A DNA stretch of 64,000 nt from Prosopocoilus inquinatus (GCA_036172665.1 CM069872.1:24432001-24496000); one strand, 5' to 3'. Shown: positions 35,222-46,229, counted from the stretch's first letter. Translations and numbers: made by a program. Notes: generated by a model from the letters alone, not told the origin.

Positions 35222-35775
35222 ATAAAATAGCGACATCTTACTATCGCTTTTTGACCTGACATTGCAGTAGGATAGACAAATTGAAGCGGGATTTGCTCCT
35301 AATATGTCCCCCATGCAAGACGGCCATGCTTGCTGTCAAAGCATAATGAAAGATTTTAGAAAATTTTGTGCAAATCGTTTTTAATTGCAGTGAGAACCTC
35401 GAGCAGCCTCTGGACAGCTGTTTCAGGGGTTCTCACTGCAATTAAAAACGATTTGCACAAAATTTTCTAAAATCTTTCATTATGCTTTGATAGCAAGCAT
35501 GGCCGCCTTGCATGGGGGACATATTAGGAGCAAATCCCGCTTCAATTTGTCTATTCTACTGCAATGTCAGGTCAAAAAGCGATAGTAAGATGTCGCTATT
35601 TTATATGTTCATCATTCTTACATCGCAATTGCGAATAAATTGGGCAAGTCGTTTTTGGTCTGCAGTGGGAATGTCGAGCTACGTCTCTGCTGAAGAAGCC
35701 CCAAGCAGGGCTGAAACAGCTGTCCAGAGGCTGCTCGAGGTTCTCACTGCAATTAAAAACGATTTTATTATTATT
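35222..35775. mobile_element. Type-C hammerhead repeats joined head to head
   Basis: 35222-35427 lies on the minus strand and 35428-35775 carries the same sequence on the +. Together they make a palindrome meeting at about 35427. Shared words include GCAATGTCAGGTCAAAAAGC and GCGGGATTTGCTC. The + half is complete through the ribozyme. Confidence 0.7.
35675..35737 (+). ncRNA. Hammerhead ribozyme, type C, intact
   Basis: Outer stem I GAGC (35676-35679) pairs GCTC (35733-35736); inner stem I CTCTG (35685-35689) pairs CAGAG (35725-35729). The unequal loops between them are typical of a type I hammerhead. The core CTGAAGA is 35690-35696, stem II AGCCC/GGGCT, GAAA 35713-35716. Stem III is the palindrome ACAGCTGT (35716-35723), and the cleavage base is C35724. 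It lies in bchs sense orientation. Confidence 0.8.
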
Positions 35776-36656
35776 ATTTCCAAATTTATTTTCTTCGCCA
35801 TGGTTACCGTGCGTTGTTAGTAATGACACTACTGATTTTGAATTTTCAGATTGAATTAAATTGTTCTCTTGATTTATTGTAAAATGCATACAACCGCCGA
35901 AAAAGTAAAAATGTAGGTGCACATTATTATCAGATGAAGTTCATTAACAGAGGTCTTTGCGTTATTTGCCGCAAAATTTCAGGATAGATCAATTATTCCC
36001 TTCCTTAATACTTCCTATGTGCAGTTTTTAAATGATTCAGCATTGAGAATTGAGTAGTAACTATAGTAACGTAATGTTGAAACCTCTATGTGCAATTTTA
36101 TATGATTCAGAAATGTATTATCTGATCACGTAATTTTCGTCTATGTGCAGCGTTAGAAGATTCTCACTGTATATGGCCCAGACATCAATGGAAATTAACA
36201 AAATTATTGGTGTATTTCATCAAATACGACGATTTCCCAGAGTGATTGGCGTCAGCGATTGTATGCATGTGAAAATAATATCCGTAATATTAGATCTCCG
36301 TTCTCTCTTTTTAATTTATAAAAGGATACAAAATAGAAACTTCCTCAAGTGACATCTGAATACAAACGGACTAGATAAATGGCCAATCATAATGCTAAAT
36401 GTCACAGTTTTGATACTGTATTAGTGACGTTGCAAATCAACTAATTCTAATTAAAAATGCGTCGGTGATGTTTTAACATGAATTAAATTTTAATCACAGA
36501 TTAACTAACATGGATTAAGGCATTTAATTTCAGATGTCGGTGCAACTTAGCCTAGAACTCTTAAATATCCTTTTTTATTGCAAGAATTTGTAGAAAGGGC
36601 AATCTCGCCATATTGTAAAATGTTTTTAACAAACCATTATTCTGAAAATTTTAGTT

Positions 36657-37396
36657 ATGTTGTTCTCAAATATAAAAATTGTCCCTGTTCGCAATTCTAG
36701 AAATTTAAGTCGTGATCAAACTGTTCAAGCCATTGTATTGACTGAAGAAGGACATAGCCAAAGATATGCAGCCACAACCAACGATGCTGAACAGTTAACA
36801 ATTTCAAGAATTCTAGTCGGTTTAGGGAAAGCGAGGATTAAGGAATAGAGCAAGACAAAGTCATAAAAGGGCAACAAGCGCCTTAATCGCCCAATTTTTA
36901 CGTTTAAGTGCCTCGCGTACCCGACATTGCAAGACAAAAATGCTGAAAATTTAATTGTACAATGCAATGAATGTCCAAAGTACACAAGCCATAAGAAATC
37001 TCTTCGTAATTGGGAAAATCACGCTAAAGTATCTTTAAAGGTGCGTACAGAGTTAGTGGTTGTGAATAATGGTACTGTGACTGCTGTTAGGGACATCAGG
37101 GAGGTTTCTGAATCATGTGTTGTACCCCATGCGCCATTCATTGGCTCAGACTTCCTATCAATGCAAAATAACGTAGGACTGTCATTACTGGGCAAGAAAA
37201 CATTAATGAAATCGGGATGATGATTTTAGACTATAATAGCAATAGCTTTAAATCAATTCGCAGGTAAGAGTAGCTGAAGAATGGAACCATCTAAATCAAG
37301 ACTATTTCGGAAATGATATTGAGTACCTTTCAAGAAGGATGCAAGCTATTACACAAGCTAGAGGCGGAAATAATCATTACTACTGTCCTTTTTAAT
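36657..37396 (+). pseudogene. Tc1-like transposase, internally deleted
   Basis: The N-terminal DNA-binding piece reads VRNSRNLSRDQTVQAIV and SQRYAATT. After frameshifts and loss of the first catalytic region it resumes with ARTELVVVNNGTVTAV-like text, HAPFIGSDFLSMQNN (the usual second Asp is now Asn), then a C-terminal EEWNHLNQDYF and RRMQAITQARGGN. Clearly related to the Tc1 transposase family, no longer functional. Confidence 0.78.
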
Positions 37397-37721
37397 TAAT
37401 ATTATTTAATAAGTAACGAAAATGACTAGAATAAGTAATAAATAATAAGAAAAATGAATATTAACCACTAGAAAATATATTACATCGTTTAAAGGAAAAA
37501 AGAACTAAGTGATGCGTTATTTTTTTGCGGAGTGTATTATTTGACATTAAACGTTATTTTCCTGGCCAAATAGTATTTGACTAAGCCATTATTAGGCAAC
37601 TGGCATTCTATGTTTAATGCAATAAATTTAAATGAATTTGTCTTGTACATTGCTTGTGAAAGTTAATATTCACATTATTAATTTCGTATTTGAACTTGAT
37701 TTAAATGATATGATTAATTAC

Positions 37722-37806
37722 CGACACACAAAAATTCGCTTAGTGTTGATTAACGTACTGCAACCGACACACAAAAATTCGCAGAGTGTTGATTAATGTA
37801 GTGCAA
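37722..37806. repeat. Two-copy tandem of about 44 bp
   Basis: CCGACACACAAAAATTCGC with the following GTGTTGATTAA-type sequence occurs twice in a row with a few substitutions. Confidence 0.8.
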
Positions 37807-38120
37807 CCACCTGAAATAGACGAGTTCCGTATATGACATGCATGTAATCTTTCCTGAATTGAACTGTTCATATTGTAACAAATGTAACGATCTTTAATAT
37901 TTTTAATATTATTATTCTCAAATACAAATCAAATTATAAACTAAAACTTTCACTTGACAGCTACAGGAACATTTTCTTTCCGAGCTAACTTATTTTTTTA
38001 ACGCGCCAAACATTTGAACCCTTCAACTGGTACAGTATTTTATAACTATGAGTGTCAGACATAGCATACAATTAATGTTTTTTGCGTTAATTTGTTTATA
38101 TTGTAATTTGAATGTTGCAG

Positions 38121-38440
38121 GTAAATGGATTCGTTTATGTTACGAGTGTCTTGGTGGCTTTAGAAGGGAAACTCTCGAAAAATGAAATCGACCCAGAAGC
38201 ACTAAACCTTTTAAACATTGTATTTCATACAATAAGCACGGCTATGAGATTTGAACCAGCGAACGCGAAGTTCTTCCATCTTGAAATATGTCTGTCTACT
38301 TTATGTGATACGTTACGTTTGTTGGGCTGCTTTTCCTTAAGTAAACTCGACTCGTTCATTGAAAATGATGGGGGATGTTTTAACTGCAGTTTGCAAGATA
38401 TCCTTCATAAACTGTTTGTTGGAAGCACAACCAGTCCAGT
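38121..38440 (+). CDS. bchs: bchs exon E
   Basis: The acceptor AATGTTGCAG ends at 38120. It opens VNGFVYVTSVLVALEG, directly continuing VFRK of the previous exon as in WDFY3. Then follow TAMRFEPANAKFF and LRLLGCF, both conserved. The C-terminal part (serine-rich, about 35 residues) is less conserved. The donor follows CCAGT at 38441, leaving phase 2. Confidence 0.9.
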
Positions 38441-38578
38441 GTAAGTATCTGATTTTTATTTTGGAACATAAATTTACGTTTATGTATTTATACTGGGTGC
38501 GCCATCGCAAGCAGGCACATACAATCGTTGAGGAAGTAAGTTTTGTATCTATAACCGGACAGAATATAAATGGAAAAA

Positions 38579-38620
38579 CACTCAACGTTTCGCTATCGAT
38601 TAATAGCTTCGTCAGGAGTG
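38579..38620 (-). ncRNA. Hammerhead ribozyme, type A, intact
   Basis: Minus strand: CACTC, CTGACGA, stem II GCTATTAATCGATAGC (GCTAT/ATAGC arms), GAAA, palindrome ACGT, T, GAGTG. The five-pair stem I is perfect and the core complete. Confidence 0.75.
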
Positions 38621-38682
38621 AAAAAAGTAAATAAACAAGTTGTCAACAGAAACAAGTCATTAACTTGTTTATTTACTTTTTT

Positions 38683-38724
38683 CACTTTTGACGAAGCTCT
38701 TAATCGATAGCGAAACGTTGAGTG
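38683..38724 (+). ncRNA. Hammerhead motif, type A (core mutated)
   Basis: Same unit on the + strand, but the box reads TTGACGA instead of CTGACGA and stem I is CACTT/GAGTG. The invariant C is lost. Confidence 0.65.
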
Positions 38725-39054
38725 CTTTCCATTTATATTCTGTCCTGTTATAGATCAAAAACTTACATTTTTCATCGGACAAGAGTCAACTGCTACTGTT
38801 CCGGGAGTAGTTTAATCGGAAGCTTAAATGTAGTTCACCTTTTTTTGCCTGATGTGTATCGGGTCATCGGGTGTCTATTTGCCTGTTTACAATTTCCGCA
38901 TTCGATATATTTAAAACTGAAGTTATACAGAGTCTTCCAAGCTGAGTGGCCTATTAAAAGTTTTGGGGAAGAAAACATACAAATACTCTGAAAAAATTAA
39001 TACACTGCCCTAGGAGAAACTGATCTTTCAGAATAAAATATTTTCACTGTTATA

Positions 39055-40900
39055 TCACTTCCGTTTATTCCGTTTATATGTCGCCATTAACTTTCTTTTT
39101 TTTAATGGAATGCTATACTTTTTATTGCAAATTCTGATTCTACACATTATTCTAAGTAAAGTTTCCAAGACTTCTATACAGGGTGTTGTGATGTCTAGTG
39201 TAATTTCGTTCAGAAAAATTTTCGGAGACAAACAAACGCAACTTTTAAAATATAATGAGTAACTTGAACTACTTAACAGCAAATTTCCATTTTTATCCTG
39301 TAAAAGAAGAATTGCTTGTTGACCTACCACCATTTCCACAAACAAACTAACTTCCATTCAAACTTCTGTCATATTTAGGGTATTGTACAATTGAAAACCG
39401 AAAAGCTTTAAGGTTAGGGTAAACTGCATCTCTTGTTCGTACCTCGAACTTCGAGCAACAAAGTGCAGTTCGCAGTAGTTCGGAGCCTGTTGCACTGGAG
39501 AAACGAACGCAAACAGTACATCTGCGCTGTGACAAACGCGGTTTCTTGCACTAGTGCGCTTGATATAAACTAGTGTTGACAAATGAGTCGATCTTAAGAG
39601 AATGTATTTACGACACTTTCAAATTTCAAGATTCAGGTTGCTTGTCGTTTGAAAGAATAATGTTCAGCCTTTGAAATCATTTGCTAGTTATTGAAAAATT
39701 CACTGGCAGGTCAAATTATCGTGTCGAATTTTGTTCTGTTCAACTGTCCAAAACTCAGTTTTCGAAAATGTATTGATTAGTAGTAGCATTCCCTATACCT
39801 GTTCCCAATAGTTTTCTAGTTATCAATTATTGTTTCTTACAATGGCATATTTTGGTAAAATTATGGCAAAAAACAAAGACATTGACAAAATTAACAAAAC
39901 AAATAAAAATGAACCTTAATGTTTAATCGCCAAGGACTACAACTCGATGGTATTTTTTGTACAAAATTTCTACAAAGTGAGAGAGATAGGTTACTATTGT
40001 AAATATTTATTAGTTGGTTTTACTCTTGATCAGTTATTTGCAAATTTTATACAGTATTTATGACCGTGTCATATGGACTCTAGAATAATAAATAAAACTA
40101 AATATTTAATTATTTTTATCACTTCTACTATTTCTTTGTTTTGACAAAAAAGTTAGCCTGACAAAGAAAATTGTTTTTGAAAGTGGGTATACTTATTTTT
40201 TTAAGACCCTTGTTTATGAAAATAGTAAGTATTACGATAGGTATTTATCTACAGCTTTATTCCAAGATGTACGGCAAAATAATGATATATTTAGCAATTA
40301 TTTATTTCTTAAAAATATAGGAAGTCAATATCTGCTTCTTTTTCTCAAAGTTAGATACGAATAACTGTATTAATGCCATTAAGAAAATAAAAGAAACAAT
40401 TATTGATAACAAGAAATGTATTGGAAATAAGTATAGGGAATGCTACTACTAAACGATTTAGAATTTGATTTTGCATCTCATGATGCAAGAATACACAGGG
40501 TATTCCACTTACGAAAACTGAGTTTTGGGCAATTGAAAGAACAAGGTTCGACACCATATTTTGACCACTCTGTGAATTTTTCTATGATAACCAGAGTATG
40601 ATTTGAAAAGCTGAACATTCTTCTTTCAAACGATAGGCAACTTGAATCTTGAAATTGGAAAGTGTCGTAAAACATTCTCTTAAAAGGCTATCGAAATATT
40701 TTTTTTTTTTCAAAAATTCGAAGATATCTCAAGTACTGTTTCATTTAAGTACAGGGAAGCCTTAACAACTTTTACTTGGAACAGCGTGTTGAATCCGAAT
40801 TTGCAATAAAATGTATAGCATTCCATTTAAAATAAGAATGTTAATGGCGACTTCCGGTACAACCTGAAGTGATATAAAAGTTAAAATATTTTATTTTCAA
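39055..40900. mobile_element. Long inverted-repeat element related to 11267-13035
   Basis: 39060-39135 mirrors 40790-40870 and 39587-39772 mirrors 40508-40690. The arms include the TTAATGGCGAC and CTTCCGGTAC words of the same clan. The outer ends are degraded, so limits are approximate. Sequence at about 39400-39580 is present only on one side and is probably a later insertion. No transposase. Confidence 0.55.
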
Positions 40901-40959
40901 ATACCAATGACCGGCAGAAAGTTGGCTACATATGGGAAAATTTTTTATTATTGTTTTCT

Positions 40960-43275
40960 CAGAAAAATTTATTCTTTATGAAAGCTCCTGTATTTTTCCA
41001 AACTTAAGATGCACTTGTCAAAGTTTGAATACTTCCTGTCATGTACCGAGGAAATAAAAATATTAGAAATCGATATAAGAGTACCTTTATTTTCCACGCT
41101 ACGCGGAAATTTTATTTGGAAAAGTTACTCAGAATTATTCTTTTTATTATTATTATTATTGTTTTTGTGAAAATATATTTACATTATTTAACATTGTACT
41201 TGCATTTTGGATAATTAAGGTAAAATGAATAAAAAAACATCAGTTTTTTATTAGCTATTGTACAACGAATTCGAATATCCCGCGTTTCTTAAACTTACCA
41301 ATTCAAATATCCCGCGCTTTTTTAAATAAATTAAATTTTTAAAGCGACATCTGAAAGTTGAGAAGGAAAGTTGCGATTTTGGTGGAGGCGAAAGTATACC
41401 CAAAAATTTACACGGACTCGGCTATCTCGAACTGGAGTGAGTGATGGTTTTAACCCTGTCTATTGCAAAAATTAAGTTAAATATTCAAAATAAATAATAA
41501 TAAAAAAGAATAAAATAAACGCGTGGACGCCACACTATTATTAGTGTAATTAATAAATTAATTACACTAACAATAGCTTTTTCTTTAATTGTAATTTGTA
41601 ATTTTAAAGAGATACCAATAGATCGCTTCCTTTTTAAGGTTGGACGGCAAATCATTTCTTTCGTGATTTAATGAGAAACTGGCATAGTTCTAGTAATTAT
41701 TAAGGAGTAAGTAACAATTGTTCATTTCGAAATCCGGTGGCATTACCTGTGAAAAATCTTTTGCTTTGAAAAACGTTTGTTGCAGTGTTAAAATTGGACG
41801 TAACCTAACTTTAAAATGTCATCATAATATAAATCGTATCTAGAAGAATGTAAATTACAACTCACTCACAAATTAAATAATTTTTTACATAAGAAGTTGT
41901 AATGTCCCTATCTGAGATCACCGGATAGCTATTCTTGCACCAATGTCATGCAGTAAAGATAGAGCTTTGCATCTTCGGGTAATAATTTGTGACACCTTCC
42001 AACAGAAAACTCAAACTAATCAAATTGATGGTGATAATGAGTGAATAGAGATACAAGGAGTATTTTCCACTGCATGTAATGCACTTTCCATAACCTTAAC
42101 AGTACGTTTTCATAGTTGACTGTTCTTCGGAAAATCCTTTAGTTCATCGAGACATCTGTACCTACCAATGCAAATTGTCTGCAAATATTTTATAGTCAAC
42201 AATACAGCGGTAAATTCAGTTCCAAACTCTTCCAAGTAGTTTCGATACTCTCGTGACTTTCAACCGTTACGAAAATTAATTTTCAGTGGTAAATGTTTTC
42301 TGCTTCAATATAAACACCAAACATCATTTTGTAATGCAACAGAAAGTCAATAACATTGTAAATGAGTCCTGAAAAGAAATTATTTTTGCAATTAAACTAA
42401 TAAATAACGTAAATAAAACGAACACCTTACTCGACAGTTGACAGAAGGCATGACACTAGTGACAGTACTGTTAGCAGTAAAGTTAACCTACGACATGCGT
42501 TTAAAAACATCTTTTGTTTACAACGCCTATGCTACCGGAAATCGAAATGAATACTTGTTACATGCTGTAATAGCGTAGTATTTACTACGTGTTGTAGTAT
42601 AAACTTTCATAGTGTAAGCTTCAAAACTATTGTAGATACTTATATGTAATAGAAAATACTTCGAAGAAAATACTAGTTTGTGAAGCATTACCATCTAATT
42701 CGTTTTATGCATACCATCTATTAGGTAATGTCAGCCAATAGTAAAACGTCAACAATAACAAACTTTCGACTGCGTTTTTTTTTATCCTTAGATGAGTTTA
42801 TTTTGCTACCTGAACACGAACAAACATTTCTGGTTCGTTATACAGTCAATCTGGGAACGCACTGTATTAGCTGCTCATCTAAGTATTTTTTTGACCCTAG
42901 AGGGCTATGCTTTTTTTTTTCGTTAATACGCTTTGGTTAATCGTGCATGTATTTTTAAGGAAGTCAAAATCTGACATGAAAGAAATGATGACAGTGTCAC
43001 TTCAGCGGTACTAACTATGTTGCCTATACGTAGACAACGTGGAATACGGTGGCATAATTAAAGTAAAAAGTAAGTTAAAACAATAGTTATTTGTATCATT
43101 AGGCCAGTGAGAGTTTCTGGCCGTGTGATACACGCTATTTTTTGGTCCGACCTATTTTAAATTGTCTCAAAAAGTTAAAAAAAAATTAAATAGTTTGCGC
43201 TAGGGAAGTATGTATTCAGGTTGGCAACATATTTTCTAACACCAAATTCGATCTAACCTAAAAAATAATTAAAAT
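40960..43275. other. Intronic stretch, no gene seen
   Basis: About 2.3 kb of AT-rich sequence. There are short frames of 60-70 codons (for example 42728-42940) without recognisable family, codon conservation or splice support. No inverted-repeat ends were found by eye. Confidence 0.4.
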
Positions 43276-43278
43276 TAA

Positions 43279-43610
43279 TCTCCGCCCACAATAATTTTAT
43301 ATCCGCGATGTAACAGTGATGAACAGATAAAACAGCGACATCCTACGATCGCTTTTTGACCTGACATTGCAGTAGGTAGCAAATCCGCTTCAATTTGTCT
43401 ATCCTACTGTAATGTCAGGTCAAAAAGCGATCGTAGGATGTCGCTGTTTTGATACAATGCAATTGCGAATAAATTGGACAAGTCGTTTTTGGTTTGCAGT
43501 GGGAATGTCGAGCTACGTCTCTCTTGACGAAGCCCCAAACAGGGCTGAAACAGCTGTATAGAGGCTACTAGAGTTTTTCACTGCAATCAAAAACGATTTG
43601 CAACGAATAT
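43279..43610 (+). repeat. Type-C hammerhead repeat copy next to a type-B terminal fragment
   Basis: The leading CTCCGCCCACAATAATTTTA equals the outermost part of the type-B repeat (60868). It is followed by the type-C sequence, internally inverted near 43375-43395, then a ribozyme at 43509-43572 whose core has become TTGACGA. The junction of two unrelated families suggests template switching or nested insertion. Confidence 0.6.
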
Positions 43611-43840
43611 TTTTTTACAAAAGTTTTCAGCTAAATTTAACTTCCAATTAAAAAAATTATTCAAAACATCAAACTTCTTGCTATTTAAGAAATGTCACCC
43701 ACAGATGTCAATATTGCCAACATTTGGTAAGTTTTTTGACGGCTTAGGCCTTCAATAGGGCTGTTTCCGGACGGTTTTGACGAATGTAATACCAACATTT
43801 CTGGCCGGAGGACCAAAAATTTATTTTTATTATAATCTCA

Positions 43841-44090
43841 CCAAAATGCCAAAAGTTATAAATGGCGGAATTAAATGTACAATAGTGAAGGCGTTTAATT
43901 ATTGTATAAAATATCACTCAAACTTAAAAAAACCGAACGGATTTGAAGAACTGCCGTGTTAGCAGAAGAATCTAAAGGTACGCGCGTTGGAGGCGGTGAT
44001 GAAAGAAGTAGACAGAATTCTAAGTGAGGTCCAAATGACCATGGAAAAAGTTCTAAGTCATCAACAACAGCAAGAAGATCCTGCTATTTA
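43841..44090 (+). other. Unrecognised small frame with coiled-coil-like end
   Basis: From Met at 43846 the frame gives about 39 codons, a TAG stop, then continues open with VRALEAVMKEVDRILSEVQM and a QQQQE tail until TAA at 44088. The heptad-like continuation is unusual for intronic junk. No family recognised; it may be a relic of a mobile element's accessory gene with one nonsense mutation. Confidence 0.3.
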
Positions 44091-44406
44091 AATTCCCACG
44101 CATGTAATTACTTTTTTAATGAAAAAATAGATAGTTATAAACTGTTTGCTGGAGACGATACTTCTCCTTTTGCTTTAGTTGAGCTAGCAACAGTGGCAAT
44201 GGTAATTTTCAAAAATATAACCATAAAATAAAAATAACCGTCAGTCAATTTCCTGACGTCTACATTTCTTTGTGATACCAACAAAAATGTCATCCTAACA
44301 GGGCCTACTCTGAATCTAAAAATAAGGTGAACAAGTAATACATTTCATAGCGATACCAACAAAAATGTCACGCCTATTCTGAGGAGGAAACCTAGTGAAT
44401 TCATTA

Positions 44407-44745
44407 TACCGGGTGTCCCGCGCCATTTGCTCACCCTTCTAGAATCTTTATTTATTAATCGATTAACCTGAATTTTGGAGACAATAAATTAAATATCGAC
44501 ATACTGCTAGTCGTCATAGGACTTCCGGTTTCGCCGGAAGTGATATCAACTTTCTTATTTTAAATGGAACACCTATATATTTTTACATATTTAAAATCTA
44601 CGGATCATTACGAGTCCGAATACGTATCAATTGATAATTTTGGTTTCCATGACAACGAAAAAAAAAACGTTTTTACATTTCAATCTAGAAAGCTATGAAT
44701 CGCATTTTTTCGATCTAATGCGATCAAGTGTTTCGAGAAAATCAC
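44407..44745. repeat. Dispersed repeat, partner of 31305-31725
   Basis: Same order of words as 31305-31725, with a perfect ACTTCCGGTTTCGCCGGAAGT-type palindrome at about 44520-44540. Terminus CCGGGTGTCCC is mariner-like. Only one arm is visible. Confidence 0.55.
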
Positions 44746-44974
44746 TTCTTTGATTGTATTTTGCTTTTTAACATTTTCATTAGGTCGTAACTCATTTTTT
44801 TAAATAGAAACTCATATGTTTCTTAGCTTAGTTAAACAGAACATTTCTTTCTGAGTACGTTGATACCAAATACATCATATTTTCTTTGAAAATAATTTAA
44901 AACGTCATAATTAGTTTTAACATTAAATTGAATCGCAATCGCAGTTGGCACTATGTCTGAATATATCTTTTTTA

Positions 44975-45102
44975 TGCCTGATTTCTTCACTTAGGTATAA
45001 ATTTATCTGCCAGATAGTATTCTTGGAAACTGTTATCGATACAATGGTTTCCAGGGATAATACCTGTCAGATATATTTATCAGGAAGTGAAGAAATCGGG
45101 CA
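44975..45102. mobile_element. MITE with TTA target duplication
   Basis: TGCCTGATTTCTTCACTT on the left and AAGTGAAGAAATCGGGCA on the right; TTA at 44972-44974 and 45103-45105. 128 bp, palindromic over most of its length. Ends 55 bp before a bchs exon. A TWA duplication suggests a Harbinger relative. Confidence 0.75.
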
Positions 45103-45157
45103 TTAGTAGCTTAATCTAACATTCTTAAATATTTTTTTTACATTTGTCTTGTTTTAG

Positions 45158-45314
45158 ATTGCCCTTAGACTTACCGCCTTCGTTATGTTACGCTACAATA
45201 GTTTACAGGCTGTTGTATGATATAGCTCTGGATTTATTTGACAAGCCTAATTTATCCTTTGGTATTTTATCTACAAAATCACCATCTTTGTCCAGGCAGA
45301 CATCTAATGAACCG
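45158..45314 (+). CDS. bchs: bchs exon F
   Basis: Starts after TGTTTTAG; its first base completes a valine codon. Reads LPLDLPPSLCYATIVYRLLY, then DKPNLSFG and a serine-rich segment to NEP. Ends on a codon boundary at CCG/GTAAGT (45315). The PPSLCYA..YRLLYD text is helical and conserved in the family; the serine-rich end is probably a linker. Confidence 0.85.
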
Positions 45315-45935
45315 GTAAGTAATTTGATATACCAGAACAATAGCAACAATGATTATTTATTAGTAGTAGTATTCTCGCCGAAAGTTTGCTTCAGGATCGT
45401 TTGAATTTAATCACGCTCATAAACGTGGCTGACCTTCCTTTTAAAAAAGTAGTTTGTAAATGGAAATGAAATTTTGTTTACATATCTCTCGACGAGAATA
45501 CTCTACCATTAGGTAAGTGTTTTCCAAGTGGAACTTAAACTCCGGAAGTACTTGAGAACATAATATTCTGAATAGTTGCAACATGGAATGCAATTTTCAA
45601 TTTATTGCTAGTTGACATTTAAAATGCCAATTTTGAACAGTTCAGGAATTAAAAAGTACTTCTCTCCTGCATTCTATGTAAACGAGAGTAAACGCTCTGG
45701 AATAACTTAGGCCGGTATTCATAAGTAAAACTTACACTATGCGTTCGCTTACAATTCGCTACAATTCATAAACCCTACGCATTTCTCGCATTTCGGGAAA
45801 GTAATTAATAAAAAAATGTTCTTAAGTTCTCACTTTTAGAGTTGCTCCAACGCATTTATTTTATGGTTGAAATTACAAACATTGGTTGAATCTTCAGAAT
45901 AGAAGGTGTGAGCTTTTATAATTATATACTTTCAG

Positions 45936-46067
45936 GTGAATAATCCTAATAATTCTGGTAAAAGATCTACTGTGAATTCTCTAAATTTAAATCCACCCGC
46001 GCCAGATCCGATAATTGTGCATCCTGGAATTGTTGTAGCTATGTTACAGCTGTTACCGTGTATACAA
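45936..46067 (+). CDS. bchs: bchs exon G
   Basis: 44 codons between TACTTTCAG and CAA/GTAAGT. An asparagine- and proline-rich linker (NNPNNSGKRSTVN) leads into PDPIIVHPGIVVAMLQLLP, a conserved helix. Phase 0 at both ends, so skipping it would preserve the frame. Confidence 0.85.
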
Positions 46068-46229
46068 GTAAGTTAAAACTTATTTTTATGATTCTAGTTA
46101 TCAAATAATCATTTCTAAAAGCCGCAATAAAAATAAGCTCCGTGATATCTTGTATATAAAATGTGAATCTTTCGGAATTCTTTTTCGTTACAATATACAT
46201 GTTTTGTCGAAAAATATACACTTACATTA

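Larger units (their letters stand above)
32985..36345 (+). pseudogene. PIF/Harbinger transposase relic, interrupted
   Basis: The first piece, 33040-33143, reads DDVDFKMRYRFLKEVVQ, the usual start of Harbinger transposases. Continuation after the hAT MITE (about 33358-33590) gives ITQLPITLRFFA and VASLQLSRIFPRVTKQI. The DDE part restarts about 36150-36285 with FPRVIGVSDCMHVKI, where the first catalytic Asp is present. Stops, frameshifts and about 2.5 kb of inserted elements separate the pieces. Dead copy. Confidence 0.75.
30779..36552 (+). mobile_element. Decayed PIF/Harbinger transposon with 3-bp TAG duplication
   Basis: The terminal repeats GGCTGAGTTGCACC and GGTGCAACTTAGCC are inverted copies, flanked by TAG (30776-30778, 36553-36555). 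Subterminal AT-rich repeats (GATTAACTAA words) occur at both ends. + strand transposase fragments lie inside. At least five later insertions fill much of the 5.8 kb. Confidence 0.75.
30349..38120 (+). other. bchs intron (7.8 kb) with Harbinger and Penelope remnants
   Basis: GTAAGT at 30349 to TTGCAG at 38120. It contains the Harbinger relic 30779-36552, with later insertions, and a Tc1-like relic 36657-37396. The piece 37400-38120 has no gene but a two-copy tandem at 37722-37806. Confidence 0.8.
38550..38770. mobile_element. Type-A Penelope terminal repeats, head to head
   Basis: Two copies of the same terminal repeat face each other around AACAAGT words. Each carries a hammerhead (38579-38620 minus, 38683-38724 plus) and a flanking phrase near ACAGAATATAAATGGAAA. 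A small palindromic insertion. Confidence 0.7.
38441..45157 (+). other. bchs intron (6.7 kb)
   Basis: GTAAGT at 38441 to TGTTTTAG at 45157. Contains opposed type-A hammerheads, a long-TIR element, a type-C copy, a dispersed repeat and a small MITE, all listed. 40960-43270 shows no gene or recognised repeat apart from AT-rich sequence. Confidence 0.75.
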
